DNA of 64,000 bases from Yponomeuta sedellus (GCA_934045075.1 OW203725.1:25273714-25337713), one strand, 5' to 3'; positions 12,381 to 23,924 are shown, numbered from the stretch's first letter. A program made the numbers and translations. The notes: generated by a model not told the origin, from the sequence alone.

Positions 12381-13120
12381 ATTTAAAAACCTATTTAGAG
12401 GCTAAAAAAAGGTTTAAATAGGTTTAAATAAATAAATAAATAAATAGGTTTTTAAATTTGTTCCTTAGCACGGGTTAGTGCATTAAAAATAAAAATAGTG
12501 TAATCATGTGGGTACAGTGATATCGTTCCGATGTTAAAACCTAACTGCAAAGTAGGTAGTCGGGGCTGTAAGTAATGCAATTTGCTTAAGTCAGATGTCG
12601 CTGCCTGTACGTAATACAGAGAATATTGTAAAGAGGTTCGAAATTTCACTGATGCCGTGAGTCGCCCATTGGCTCAATTGGTAGAGCGCTGGTACCGATA
12701 GCCAGAGGTTGCGGTTTCGAATCCCGGCATGGGTGAAATTTTTAGCCTCTAAATAGGTTTTTAAATTTGTTCCTTAGCACGGGTTAGTGCATTAAAAATA
12801 AAAATAGTGTAATCATGTGGGTAGAGTGATATCGTTCCGATGTTAAAACCTAACTGCAAAGTAGGTAGTCGGGGCTGTAAGTAATGCAATTTGCTTAAGT
12901 CAGATGTCGCTGCCTGTACGTAATACAGAGAATATTGTAAAGAGGTTCGAAATTTCACTGATGCCGTGAGTCGCCCATTGGCTCAATTGGTAGAGCGCTG
13001 GTACGGATAGCCAGAGGTTGCGGGTTCGAATACCGGCATGGGTGCAATTTTTAGCCTCTAAATAGGTTTTTAAATTTGTTCCTTAGCACGGGTTAGTGCA
13101 TTAAAAATAAAAATAGTGTA
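12381..13120. mobile_element. tRNA-headed tandem retroposon (family A), two monomers plus inverted end
   Basis: The insertion is flanked by the 13-bp duplication atcaatgaaacga (12,368-12,380 and 13,121-13,133). Its left end is the reverse complement of the family's 3' terminus (acctatttagaggctaaaa), then a short (aaat)n, then monomers in sense orientation 309 bp apart. The right end stops at the constant point aaaaatagtgta. tRNA-like domains lie at 12,664-12,735 and 12,973-13,044, with A-box tggctcaattgg and B-box ggttcgaatcc (one base changed in each copy). The tRNA lacks U33 in its anticodon loop, so it is a Pol III promoter rather than a functional tRNA. Confidence 0.88.
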
Positions 13121-13139
13121 ATCAATGAAACGAGTAACA

Positions 13140-13980
13140 AGATCAGTTCATTTCATATTCTTTATTGCTCACGCACATAGTAATAAGTACAGGTGGTATT
13201 GGATTTGTAGGTAAGTACAGTACTACAAATCATAAAAGTTCCTTCGGGAATTTACGTTCGCGCAGACTAGGAAGGAGGGCAACGAAAGTACCCGAAGCTA
13301 TTAGTACATTCAACATGATCTTTAACCGATACGATCTTTAACCGATACGGTTAAGGTGCAGAATTGATTGCCGCAGTAGCGCTACCTATTTCGCTCACGC
13401 TAATATTGCCAAACTAATAGTCACCTGCATCGATGACGTTGAATCAACCAATAGCAACCAATAGCAACGCAAGGCGCGCGGCCTGCCATAAAATGAAACT
13501 ATCTGATTGGTCGATCAACTTGCCGCACATCTAAAATTTGGTCATCTGAGCAGGTACATCCGCGAGACTTATTTCTTGTGTGGCACTGTACATGATACTC
13601 TGTAAGGGCACTATAATACAGTTAGTCTTACGAAAGATCTTACCGTTAAATTAATTTATTATTATAATTAATTTGATATTTCGGTCGATCGGATATCAAC
13701 ACTTTGTATGTCCCCACCGCTGGGGCATCGGTCTCTTCCTGCATCGCGATTTGACATTTTTATAACGTGCAAAAGAATGTATAACAAGCACGCACCATAG
13801 TTAATAGTTCCTCAGCCTGATTGAGGGTTGAGCAAATATTTATTTAAATTATCCCCATATTTATTCGGTTTACTCGCGAATACGGACCAAATTTACGGTT
13901 GGGAAAACTGCGAAAACGTTTTACGTAGTGAAATAAAGCAAGATGGTCCTAGTCAACAGGACGATAAAAACATTTATTGC
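13140..13980. other. Intergenic sequence; possible RFX/CCAAT-rich block
   Basis: No gene is visible. At 13,446-13,470 there are two tandem copies of accaatagcaa, which join a CCAAT box to an RFX-like tagcaac. A tandem pair of gatctttaaccgatacg occurs at about 13,318-13,350. A fragment of the 366-bp dispersed repeat (gtatgtccccaccgctgggg) lies at 13,708-13,750. Confidence 0.3.
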
Positions 13981-13983
13981 GAT

Positions 13984-14400
13984 GTCGTGTTTCGAGGGTA
14001 GATAGCACTGAATCTCTCAGTAATGATGAGGTGGTAGGCCCAGGTTCGGTTCCCAGCGCAGGCACGTAACTATTTGCACTCCTACTTTGGTTATATTCAA
14101 AGATACGTACATCTGCGTTTTGTAGTAGAATACACGCTAACGGTAGAGGAAAACATCGTGAGGAATTCCGCAGCTTGGTTGGATCTGTGCGAATTGACTT
14201 GTCTTTCCTGTGGGCTAGGCCGCCTAAGCTGTCCGAATGGCTGCCCAGCACCAATGGCTGGGCCAGCTTACTCCATATAAAAACCAATACAACGGGCACT
14301 ACGGCGTCCGAGTGGTCCCGTAAGCCATCTAGTGTGAGTGAAGGTATCACTGAACGTTGTATAAATAAATCATCTCCTTACGTAGATGCTAATTGTTTAA
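13984..14400 (+). mobile_element. tRNA-derived SINE
   Basis: A B-box-like aggttcggttcccagcg at 14,042-14,058 is followed by a body with the phrases ggttggatctgtgcgaatt, tgtgggctaggccgcctaag and catctagtgtgagtgaa. The same body, diverged, is at 54,430-54,675, which supports a dispersed SINE. The open frames here are accidental. Confidence 0.6.
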
Positions 14401-14519
14401 CTTTCCATTCTAGAGAGATAGAACATAATGGATATAATTTTATTAAGAACCATGATTTGCAGGCAGGTCCGCCATGGTAGAGCGTAAACCGCGGATTTCA
14501 TTAAATTATATAACATAAT

Positions 14520-14719
14520 TATTTTTTTATATTTTCATACAGGCAAATAATTGCTTCTGGCCCCACACTAGGGTACCCTGTGTCGTGGGAACCAGAAACA
14601 GCGGCATCACAAACATGTAAACATCCAAGACCTGGGTTTTTTTTTGTCCCCAGCCGGGGTTCGAACCCGGGACCTCTTGTATGGTAGGCAGATGCGCTAC
14701 CGCTGCGCCACAGAGGTCG
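14520..14719 (-). mobile_element. tRNA-derived SINE
   Basis: On the minus strand the head reads gacctctgtggcgcagcggt, with A-box tggcgcagcggtagcgc and B-box gggttcgaaccccggc. It is followed by an A-run and a body containing gacacagggtaccctagtg. A fragment of this body recurs at about 40,094-40,140. The tRNA-like part could be mistaken for a tRNA gene, but the body and A-rich 3' end argue for a SINE. Confidence 0.65.
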
Positions 14720-14724
14720 TCTGG

Positions 14725-15228
14725 TAAAAGCCTTGATATTTTGAGTCTCAGAAAAAGTTGTTATATTTTTGATTCCGAATTGCATACATATTTCAAATTT
14801 GTCTAACCTACCAGTGCTAGGTTTATGATGATCTGGTCAACCACATAACACGATTTTGCCTTCTCCAGGTTACTACGCAATAAAAGCAAAACAGTAAAGC
14901 ATTCCTGGATGAAATACAACACCGACTCCACATTAGCATCTGCGCCTCAACATCGATATCCATTCATAACTCCGTCATTCCAGACGTTAGATTTATACGC
15001 ATGTGCCAAGAACAGGCCGATACGAAACGATCACTCAATGAGTTGCAAGAGAGTGTCTTTATCTTTAAACGTTTGAGCTCTTCTTGTATAAAAAAATCGT
15101 TTACGGAGTGAAATGAAATATTTTATTAAAAAAAACATGTACAACAGCTACAGTGGTTTTCACACTAGGCAAAAGCCTGTATAGTGGTGACCTTAGGCAT
15201 GCAAAATAGTTATTACTTTACTCGAACG
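14725..15228. other. Unassigned intergenic sequence
   Basis: No gene, RNA or repeat family recognised. Confidence 0.4.
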
Positions 15229-16244
15229 CATGTTAAACAGTTTAAACGCGGAAATTAAGTATGTAACATGCACAATGCATTAAGTTAATAGATATCGTAT
15301 GCTTTAAAATATATCAATGAAAGTACAGTAATGCACAATTCTCTGTGTGTTTGTTGTGAGTGTTTTCGAGTGAATCGTGTGTTTATAAATAAGACCTCAT
15401 ATCCTCTGGTACCATCGAGTTATAACCAAATCAAATCAAAAATGTTGAGCAGATTTAAAAACCTATTTAGAGGCTAAAAATTTCACCCATGCCGGGAATC
15501 GAACCCGCAACCTCTGGCTATCCGTACCAGCGCTCTACCACTTGAGCCAATGGGCGACTCACGGCATCAGTGAAATTTCGAACCTCTTTACAATATTCTC
15601 TGTATTACGTACAGGCAGCGACATCTGACTTAAGCAAATTGCATTACTTACAGCCCCGACTACCTACTTTGCAGTTAGGTTTAACATCGGAACGATATCA
15701 CTGTACCCACATGATTACACTATTTTTATTTTTAATGCACTAACCCGTGCTAAGGAACAAATTTAAAAACCTATTTAGAGGCTAAAAATTTCACCCATGC
15801 CGGGATTCGAACCCGCAACCTCTGGCTATCCGTACCAGCGCTCTACCAATTGAGCCAATGGGTGACTCACGGCATCAGTGAAATTTCGAACCTCTTTACA
15901 ATATTCTCTGTATTACGTACAGGCCTATTTAGCCTCTAAATAGGTTTTTAAATTTGTTCCTTAGCACGGGTTAGTGCATTAAAAATAAAAAAATTAGTGT
16001 AAGCATGTTAAATAGTTTAAACGCGGAAATTAAGTATGTAACATGCAATACACAATGCATTAAGTTAATAGATATCGTATCTGGATATTAATGCTTTAAA
16101 ATATATCAATGAAAGTACTGTAATGCACAATTCTCTGTGTGTTTGTTGTGAGTGTTTTCGAGTGAATCGTGTGTTCATAAATAAGACCTCATATCTTCTG
16201 GTACCATCGAGTTATAACCAAATCAAATCAAAAATGTTGAGCAG
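15229..16244. repeat. Direct duplication of about 230 bp surrounding a family A insertion
   Basis: The segment 15,229-15,452 (starts gcatgttaaacagtttaaac, ends atgttgagcag) recurs at 16,003-16,244 with small indels. Both copies end at the same family A insertion point. This indicates insertion followed by local tandem duplication of insertion plus flank. Confidence 0.8.
15453..16002. mobile_element. tRNA-headed family A element, first copy of the duplicated pair
   Basis: Two minus-orientation tRNA-like domains (15,484-15,555 and 15,792-15,863) are 308 bp apart. The element then switches orientation at about 15,923 into a plus-sense tail (gcctctaaataggttttt onward) ending near aattagtgtaa. 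The left flank holds atgttgagcag; the right flank is the duplicated segment instead of a matching target copy. Confidence 0.82.
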
Positions 16245-16418
16245 ATTTAAAAACCTATTTAGAGGCTAAAAATTTCACCCATGCCGGGATTCAAACCCGC
16301 AACCTCTGGCTATCCGTACCAGCGCTCTACCAATTGAGCCAATGGGCGACTCACGGCATCAGTGAAATTTCGAACCTCTTTACAATATTCTCTGTATTAC
16401 GTACAGTTGTTGTTGTAC
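16245..16418 (-). mobile_element. tRNA-headed family A element, second copy, truncated
   Basis: One minus-orientation tRNA-like domain (16,276-16,347) with its tail. It is flanked by the 11-bp duplication atgttgagcag (16,234-16,244 and 16,419-16,429). Twelve extra bases (ttgttgttgtac) sit between the truncated end and the right target copy. Confidence 0.82.
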
Positions 16419-16429
16419 ATGTTGAGCAG

Positions 16430-17799
16430 AGTTTTTAAAATGTCGTTCAGAGTAACTCTGAACCCCAAACTAAATTAAATTGTATCTTGTGGCACAGTGC
16501 TCCATTCGGGGTGAACTTGAATATATCACGACATAGTATTTGTTCCGTAATAAAGTAACAATTAACGCGCATACAGCACATAAGTTATTGGATTGTAACA
16601 GAATAAACTTGCTAGGCTCCGGTTATAATCCAATAATTCAATTCAATTCAATAAATTTATTTCAGACATTACATCCATATTTTTTTTAAATTAAAATTAC
16701 TTAACAATAGAAGAAACAAAATAAATTACAATTTGATATATAATAATAAGTAAATAAATAACTTTAAACTTAAATTGAAAAAATTAAAAAATACCAGTAA
16801 GTTTTTAAATAACACACTTTATAACAAATAAAATAAAATATTTTGCTTAGCCACTATTTGAGATGCATAATGTGTAGTACTTATTATTAAATTCTTTTTT
16901 GCACAAAATCATCATAATATATTATATCACAAAGGCGTAGGTACTTAATGCTAAGTAGCATTTACTTATGAAAGTTTTACTTCAAAAAAAGAGTTACAAG
17001 TTATCTCTAAAGCTACCTGGATTGTGAAATTTCTTGAGCGAACTATTGGAGGCAAGTATCTTCAATCCAGGGAAATTTACTCGTTAACAATATTTGCATT
17101 ATATAAATAGAAAACACTTAGTAAACATAAAAAAGGAAATTACACAGATATGTCTCTAAGAGTACAGACGGCGGCCTTATCACTAAAAGCGGTTATTATT
17201 AGCGGTCTATGACTAACTACGTCTGTTTCTTATAATATGGTGTTGCAGATAATAGCTACTGAATAAGTAGGAGATACGGTATAATGAAAATCGTGGATCG
17301 CCCAAAAGCCTGTTAAGAGTAAAAGTTTATATTTTTAGTAAATTTATTGTTCAACATTCAGTAATAAAGGGAGAATATTTTTTATTGTGTAATAATTGTC
17401 GCAGCTGAATTGCTCGCTAAACTCTGATCGAAGACGACGCATGAAGAAGAATTGTAGTCCAAGCTTTGGATTTTGATACATAAACCGTGGCACGCCGCGC
17501 AAAACTAAACCACAACGCCCGTCTCATAGGGTCAGATCTTCTGCCCTATGCAGACTCGCGAAGTCTGAAAGCTTTTTCTATCGATACCATGGAATGGAAT
17601 TGGTCTTTCGTTCGTATCTTCGTGCGTTCAAATCACAGTCGGGCATCAGACCCGGCGCTGCACTAAAGCACTATCCACAATACAACGGGCCTTCGGCGTG
17701 CGGGCGCAACTTTACAAAGTCAACCTTAAATACTTTTAAGGTTTATTTACAGAAGCAGTGTCGGATTCCTATTTCCTAACCAAGACAAAACCTGTATCT
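16430..17799. other. AT-rich intergenic sequence
   Basis: Tandem aattc units occur at 16,640-16,656. No gene is visible. At 17,630-17,720 there are phrases (cacaatacaacgggc, tcggcgtgcggg) also seen in the SINE at 14.28 kb, so a decayed SINE piece is likely there. Confidence 0.4.
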
Positions 17800-17890
17800 T
17801 AGGAAGTAATGAATGTTGACGAAGCAAACGATATCTGTCAGGATCGTGGCCAGTGGCAGACCCTGATCTCTGCCTACCCCTCCGGAAACG
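17800..17890 (+). mobile_element. LINE ORF2 C-terminal relic
   Basis: A short frame reads MNVDEANDICQDRGQWQTLI followed by SAYPSG, which resembles the R-D-R-x-x-W-R-x-L-v-x-A-L ending of jockey/R1-type ORF2 proteins. It is too short and diverged to classify. Confidence 0.35.
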
Positions 17891-18377
17891 TATGTAATGT
17901 CTACGTTGCAATACTGGCGCAAAAGAAAACCGTCCCATGCGGTCTACGGACACAACACGGAAAGGGGTTTTTGGCATATTAACATTAGTCACTGAGCCAG
18001 ATCCTGAATTGAGAATTTCGTTAAGTAAATACTTAACTGTAGTGCTATCTCTTCGAATTTCTAACCAAAGAGTGCGACAGGACGTGACTTAAGTATTTAG
18101 GTACGTATTGATATTCTCAATTCAGAGACTGGCCCTGTAACTTCGCAAGTATTTAGGTATTACTTTAGATTGAATTCGTCGCAGGTCAGTAAGTTGAAAT
18201 ATTGATAAACCTTAAACGCAGGTCCCGTTGCACAATACCAATGGCAGGGGCAGCGCAGCCGCACCGGTTCCGCCACTGCCCCGAGACTGGCTCGTGATTG
18301 ATAAACGTGCCGTGATTGAGACTTTAATCACTCTATGACTATATTGTAGAGGAGCCAGAAAGCCTGCCAAACTAAGC

Positions 18378-18623
18378 TTGAGACAGAAGCAAGAACTACA
18401 TAGAGTAAACAGAAATGAAAAGGCACTTTACCTTGCTAGGGACACATGGATAATTTTTCATGTACTCTACAAATATTTAAAAGATAAGGGAAATTATAGG
18501 AAACTTATCTCTTGTAACAGACTAGTTTGGGGGGATGCGAGAAGAGTTTTGGTTAGGGAAATCAGTCGGTATGACTATCATTCCGGGACATACCTGATGC
18601 AAAGGACACCTAACGACTTGTAA
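18378..18623 (+). pseudogene. Non-LTR retrotransposon ORF2 C-terminal fragment
   Basis: The frame ends LVWGDARRVLVREISRYDY then HSGTYLMQRTPNDL. The V-W-G...L-x-R-E-I-S-R...Q-R block is shared with the fragment at 46.77-47.07 kb (VWGAQGKDFIKEVGRRL...FLMQR) and is a known C-terminal motif of lepidopteran LINE proteins. The N-terminal part of the frame has no recognisable match. Confidence 0.5.
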
Positions 18624-18639
18624 CGTTCATTAAGCCGCA

Positions 18640-19825
18640 GTTACTTACACGCTACTTTGAATAAAGCCTTTTCATTTCATTTCAAAGGATTTTGCAGCGA
18701 AGGAACTTAATAAAATCTTCCTTTAATCCTTTTTTTAGGATGTTAACGCAATAAAACTAAAACGTCGATAAAATTAAGCAACAAATTTCTGTTAAATTTA
18801 CAAGGCACCATTAGACATAAAAGTTTCATTTTAGTGTTTAAAGCTGTTTATTAATTTATTTATTCAATTAATGTAAAAAAAAAATCAACTACCAATATCT
18901 ACATGTGTAGCGCCATTGTACCTAGATGATAAAAAAAGTAAACGAGTTCGACCGGGCACTTTTCTATAGGCGGCAGTATACGTTGTAGGATCCGCCTATC
19001 TGCGTTAACCCGGAGCTGTCCTTTCAGATCATCCGTATTATTAAAACGTTATCGGTCTGCAGTTTAATGGCATTATTATACCGACGCTTGCCTATTAAAT
19101 GGGATGCTCCGTTTGGCGCCGATTTCGATGTAATGGGGACTGAAGAGTCTATGATTTTAGTGGTAAGTAGCAATAGCTCAGATATACGTATTGATCAATA
19201 TTGATTACTGTACTGGAAGAAAAGGGGAATAGCAAGGCACTACCCACCGTCAATGAAAAAAAATAAAATGTTTCATATTTGTGATTCTGAGAATATATTC
19301 TCAGAATATTATTTATTTAAAACATGTCGGTTTGAGTTATTAATTTGGAACAAAGATTGTTCTACGACTCTTGAAATTATTTTGTTCAATTTTCAATTAA
19401 AAAAATATGATTATCACGATATTTTCGCTTTGAGAGTGGTACAGTGCCACTCCAAAGATGGAGAATACTTAAAACACTATGTGCTAAATTGATATGGATA
19501 TTCTTCTATGTAAGACAATTAATTACTGAAAGCTATTACGTAAGTAGAGAGTAAAAAGCGCGATGTTAATAATATGTAAGCCATGATATTTGAAAAAAAA
19601 AAATCTAACAATTAAAAGAAAATACTCCTACAACTACAGTTGTTGTTAAACACACAACTCTGTGTGAGGTGTCGCTGGGATTGCGTATTTTAGAAATAAC
19701 TCTGTACTTATATGGGTAATAAATGATAATTCTGCTCTTTGACATTTTTTTGCAACAACAGTCATTTCCGGAAAAGTAATTTATCACTTACGATGACAAT
19801 GTACAATAAAAAATATAATAATCAA
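18640..19825. other. AT-rich intergenic sequence
   Basis: No gene is supported. A palindromic tgagaatatattctca lies at 19,286-19,302. The 79-codon frame at 19,253-19,492 has no recognisable motif. Confidence 0.4.
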
Positions 19826-19830
19826 ATCTT

Positions 19831-19981
19831 GTAGACTTTTAGTCCGGATCTACTTACGGGTGTTGGACGACGCGAGCTCAGTCTCTGCTCACCATGATTA
19901 AGCTCTGCGAATCGGAGCGAAACCTGGTCGGACTCTTCCGATATAACAACACCCGTAAGTAGATCTAGACTAAAATTCTAC
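19831..19981. mobile_element. Small inverted-repeat element (MITE-like)
   Basis: Arms of about 34 bp, gtagacttttagtccggatc and onward to ttacgggtgttg, recur inverted at the right end as caacacccgtaagtagatct. The 80-bp centre is unrelated GC-richer sequence. No clear target-site duplication. Confidence 0.55.
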
Positions 19982-20028
19982 AATGTGTTGTGCTTACGAA
20001 AGTTTTAGTTCTAAAATAATCAAATCTC

Positions 20029-20122
20029 AGTGCTCAATTGGTAGAGCACTGGCACGGATAGCCAGAGGTTGCGGGTTCGAATCCCGGCATGGGTGAAATT
20101 TTTAGCCTCTAAATAGGTTTTT
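20029..20122 (+). mobile_element. Minimal family A insertion (tRNA-like domain plus 3' tail)
   Basis: The 94-bp insert starts inside the tRNA-like domain (agtgctcaattggtagagc) and ends gcctctaaataggttttt. It is flanked by the perfect 12-bp duplication taatcaaatctc (20,017-20,028 and 20,123-20,134). This defines the family's 3' terminus and shows retroposition with 5' truncation. Confidence 0.9.
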
Positions 20123-20139
20123 TAATCAAATCTCTTCTT

Positions 20140-20765
20140 AGATTTAAATTCAGTTTTCTTTTATTTATCTGGTAGTAGCTGATTGTAACATAATATAACG
20201 TATTATTAGAATAACGCAAAATACTAATCCCCTGATTCAAAAGGTTGAACAAAACCCTATTTATTCTATAAATAAATGATATATCGATCTTTTGCCAGCA
20301 CCATCTCTTCCAATCGTGGAGTGGATAGAATTAGAGGAAATCTAGACGTCGTATTAATCTATTACTAAAGGAGTGATGCCCCTCGATCAGTTGCCAAAGG
20401 ATTCGTGAATGAAGCGGGCGTAGCGTCGAGATTTTGGCAATGCGTCAAAATATCGCGGCAGTTCGTTGACCCGGGCCCGATAACCGGAGAGCAGCGGGTT
20501 CGGTTCCGCGGATCCAACGCCCCCATTCTTAAAGGTCACGATGAAATGTAGCACCGATTTTATCTGGGTCCGATATGATTGACGCGCGATGCAGGGTGGC
20601 CGCAGAAGGCCATGTCAAAAGAGAACACACGACAAGGTAAATCCAGAAGTCGTCAACAAAGCTTTGTGTGTTTTTCAAGAACAAATGGAGTATATTTCTT
20701 TGATTCATCTCCACTATATGCACAATAGCGTAGGTGACTTCACTTTTTTTTTGGCTTCCTTAATA
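20140..20765. other. Unassigned intergenic sequence
   Basis: No gene is visible. A GC-richer patch at 20,410-20,520 has no coding or RNA signal I can name. Confidence 0.4.
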
Positions 20766-20769
20766 ATTA

Positions 20770-20945
20770 TACTATTTTTATTTTTAATGCGCTAACCCGT
20801 GCTAAGGACAATTATAAAAACCTATTTAGAGGCTAAAAATTCCACCCATGCCGGGATTCGAACCCGCGACCTCTGGCTATCCGTGCCAGAGGTCGCGGGT
20901 TCGAATCCCGGCATGGGTGGAATTTTTAGCCTCTAAATAGGTTTT
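20770..20945. mobile_element. Family A element folded into a perfect palindrome
   Basis: After a 47-bp minus-sense tail (actatttttatttttaatg...), positions 20,817-20,877 and 20,885-20,945 form perfect 61-bp inverted arms around the 7-nt loop tatccgt. The loop is exactly the tRNA-like anticodon loop, and each arm is the 3' half of the tRNA plus the family tail. Flanks do not show a clean target-site duplication. Confidence 0.9.
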
Positions 20946-20949
20946 CCTT

Positions 20950-21930
20950 AAGTAAGAAATTTTGTTCTTATGTTGAAGCAAACGTATTGATTCCTGAATC
21001 CATAGGCCTCAATGACATAAGCTCAAGTGACTAGGCCGCATCATAAGTCACAAAGATTGAGGTCTATGCCAGTCGAGTTTTTCAGGCACAAAGCTTTAAA
21101 TAGTATATTACGTGAAAACGGTCTAAAATCTCTCTGAGAATAAAAAAGCATCGAGCACTTTTGGATGAAACCTGGTTTAGATACATTGACGATAAAAAAA
21201 AGTCACATTTTAGCAGCAAGCATTCCAAAATATGGCAATCGATTGATAGATAAAACACTCTTTGGTTAAATGTTGTAAGTCTTATTATTGTTATGGTCTT
21301 GATGGTTAATGTTCTAACAATCAAGAGGTATAGCAATTAGGTATAAGAATTAGGTAAGTAAAATCTCTTACAGAGATAAGCTCGCCTTTGTACATGTTAT
21401 TTCTTATGTTTCGTGTGCAATAAACTATAATAATTCCTTGAGCACAATTTTTGAACGCGCTGACCCGACTCTACTCCGAAGCAAATCTGAATTGAGTCAG
21501 ACTTCTTTGCCTTATTAGGTTGTGTTTGCGTGTCACAGGAATCGATGCGACATTATGAATGACACACTTCGAAGATGTCGCGGCTAATGTTATCGCGGCG
21601 TGTTGGGTTCGGGACAGGATTTATTGGGGCGACGAACCAATGGATCCCTTATTGTGAATGGGCTCTATCATTGACCTAGAGTGAGGAAGGACCGCTACTT
21701 TTTAACTAGGACTTGACTTTTACCAGAGTGGACAACAGGCTTAGTGTATTAGATACATTTTGTGAAGAATAATAGAACTCAATCGAACTCATGTTCTAGA
21801 GCTCTACAAAAAACGCCCTGACTTATAAGGACCGTTAAATTAATAATGCTCACAAACATATTTTAGACAAGTTTTTTATGGCCAGTTTTAGTAAGGCCGC
21901 TTTTGAAAGCTGAAAAAATGCAGTGGCTAC
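20950..21930. other. Unassigned intergenic sequence
   Basis: No gene or repeat recognised. A block gctactttttaactagg near 21,691 resembles the 10.25-kb inverted-repeat motif. Confidence 0.35.
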
Positions 21931-22031
21931 TACAACGTACCATATTTGAGCCCGAACCAAGTCTTGTGGAAGGGTTGGTACTTCTGTGTGGAGGGCGGCG
22001 GCCTAGGCCTCCTCGGATGCGCGCATACCGG

Positions 22032-22181
22032 CGTGCAGCATATAGCGTAGAACCGCTTGTCGCGCATCTTCTCCGCCGCCTTGATGCGCTCGAAGGCCGC
22101 GCGGCCGGCGCAGCGGCGCGGGCCTAGGGCTGCGCCCCCCAATGCCACGGCCAGCACAACCACCACCACGGACCACCGCAT
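22032..22181 (-). CDS. Candidate first exon of an unrecognised secreted Cys-containing protein
   Basis: The ATG at 22,181 opens MRWSVVVVVLAVALGGAALG, a strong signal peptide with a valine-rich core, followed by PRRCAGRAAFERIKAAEKMR and DKRFYAICCTP. A splice donor candidate (CCG|gtatgc) follows the CCTP codons; the frame stays open past it to about 21,930 but becomes proline/arginine-rich low-complexity sequence, so the exon probably ends near 22,032. An upstream out-of-frame ATG at 22,200 would be used weakly. No family is recognised. No downstream exon could be identified below 21.9 kb. Confidence 0.4.
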
Positions 22182-22389
22182 TGCAGGCCAGCACTGTCAT
22201 CTATACGTGCCCCGAGCCATAGTTTAGATGAGCGGAAAATACTTTGCCAGTTCAAGGCCGGTCAATTAGCATGTCTATCCGTGAGACGCACTAAACAACG
22301 CACAACTTTTTGCGAACAAAAAATTTGGTGTTTCGATAAAATTCTTGAACTCCTTATTTTGAATCCCATTCGCACATCACAATTATAAG

Positions 22390-22620
22390 TTCAAGTGCCA
22401 ATTGGAACTTTAGCTACCTCCGGTTCGGAGACAATTATTTCGCACTTGCGCACGACAAACTGTCTCCCGCGCGTACTTTAGTTCGCGTTCACAAAGTTTA
22501 GTTCAGAATAGTTCGGTCCGTTCGGAGCGTACTCGCTCGCCGGCGACGCCACATCGACTGCCGCGGCGGACGCTGTACCGAACAGTTCAGCACGAGGGAC
22601 CGCAAGAGAGGTTTGGAGGA
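22390..22620 (-). promoter_or_regulatory. CpG-rich putative promoter/5' UTR of the 22.18 kb ORF
   Basis: A CpG-rich island in AT-rich surroundings lies directly upstream of the signal-peptide ORF on the minus strand. It has clusters such as gcgcgcg, ctcgctcgccggcg and gccgcggcgg and no repeat similarity to the rest of the window. I see no convincing TATA box, so a dispersed-start promoter is inferred only from position and composition. Confidence 0.3.
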
Positions 22621-22639
22621 CGAACGTTAGGAAGGAGGC

Positions 22640-23755
22640 TGTTGTGCTAGCCAAATCACCATAATCATCATTAGTTAATTTATTCCTTGCCGCTGATGTA
22701 TGAGTTTATTCATTCCAGGTTTATTATAATCCCAAAAATATTAGGTTGTTTTGACTTTGTAAGCTTTGCTTGGGAACGCGTAGATAAAAGATGAAAAAAA
22801 TATCCATTCGTACATAAGTCACCCAACACCTCAAAACACAGAGAACGTTGCCAATCACCAAATCAAAGATTAACACGATAATATTTTTTTAGAATGGTTT
22901 AGTTTACCAGAAAGAGTTCTCCGTTCGAAGTTGTTTCGGGTGTACAAGTCATGTTTGCGTACCGGGTGTCGGCGCGGGTCCACTAATTAGGCCGCGGCAG
23001 TATCCCAGATTGCAGCCGATAACGCCGTGATAACATACCGCGGGTGGTCGCCCGCGCACGGAGCGACTCGCGACGTCCGAGCGTCTGGCTGGAGTTGAGT
23101 TGCGACAGGTGTCATTGTCGCATAGGCAACATTGCTGAGTAGTCTTCTGCTTCTTCGGTACTTTAACTCAGGGAAGCCCAGGAGATATCGAGACTGAACC
23201 ACAGATTTTCTTCTGCCGGTGGATCGCGGCGCCTTCCAATTCAGATTCTTTTTATTTAATTCGGTGCAGAGCCGTAAGACGAACCAGCCGCGATGGAAAA
23301 GTTCCGTTCTCTCAGAGACGAAGGAGAAGGGAGTCGAGTCATAAGGCTGAAGCTACCTTCCTAAACCGAACAGAGATAAATGGTAAGCCCTTATGTCACT
23401 CCACGGAGGAGTAAAGGGACCAAACAAGAAGTAGAGCCGTAAGGCTATAAAAACTTCCGTATGTTTACCCCCGTAATCCAAAACACACGGGTGAAGCTAA
23501 ACGAACAGAGTTACGATAAGCCTAGGTCGCTGCTATTAACCTAACGCATATGACTAAAACAGTTAGTTTTCCTCGTGACGTTGGTGACGCCACACCTAAC
23601 AGGCAAGCGACATATCAGACCTTGTCTTATTATCAGGTGAGACAGAGGCCCAGCGAAACCTTGTGAGACGTAAGAATAAATCCAAATAAGTCCATGGTGT
23701 GGGGATTGCTTCTTGTCATGTCGAGTCGTGGAACACAAGATAACCATGATTATTA
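22640..23755. other. Intergenic sequence with a CpG-rich patch
   Basis: No coding exon is supported. CpG density is raised at 22,985-23,110 without a coding frame. The phrase agagccgtaagac/agagccgtaaggc recurs at 23,269 and 23,432 in a purine-rich stretch containing tataaaaac, perhaps a decayed LTR. Confidence 0.35.
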
Positions 23756-23758
23756 GTT

Positions 23759-23921
23759 GCTGCCTGTACGTAATATGGAGAGTATTGTAAAGAGGTTCGA
23801 AATTTCACTGATGTCGGTAGTCGCCCATCGGCTCAGTTGGGAGACCACTGGCACGGTTAGCCAGAGGTCGCGGGTTCGAGTTCTGGCATGGGTGGAATTT
23901 TAGCCTCTAAATAGGTTTTCA
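23759..23921 (+). mobile_element. Family A element, old truncated copy
   Basis: A diverged monomer 3' part: tRNA-like domain at 23,823-23,894 with B-box ggttcgagttc (two changes), then the tail gcctctaaataggttttc. No clear target-site duplication. Confidence 0.8.
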
Positions 23922-23924
23922 AAA

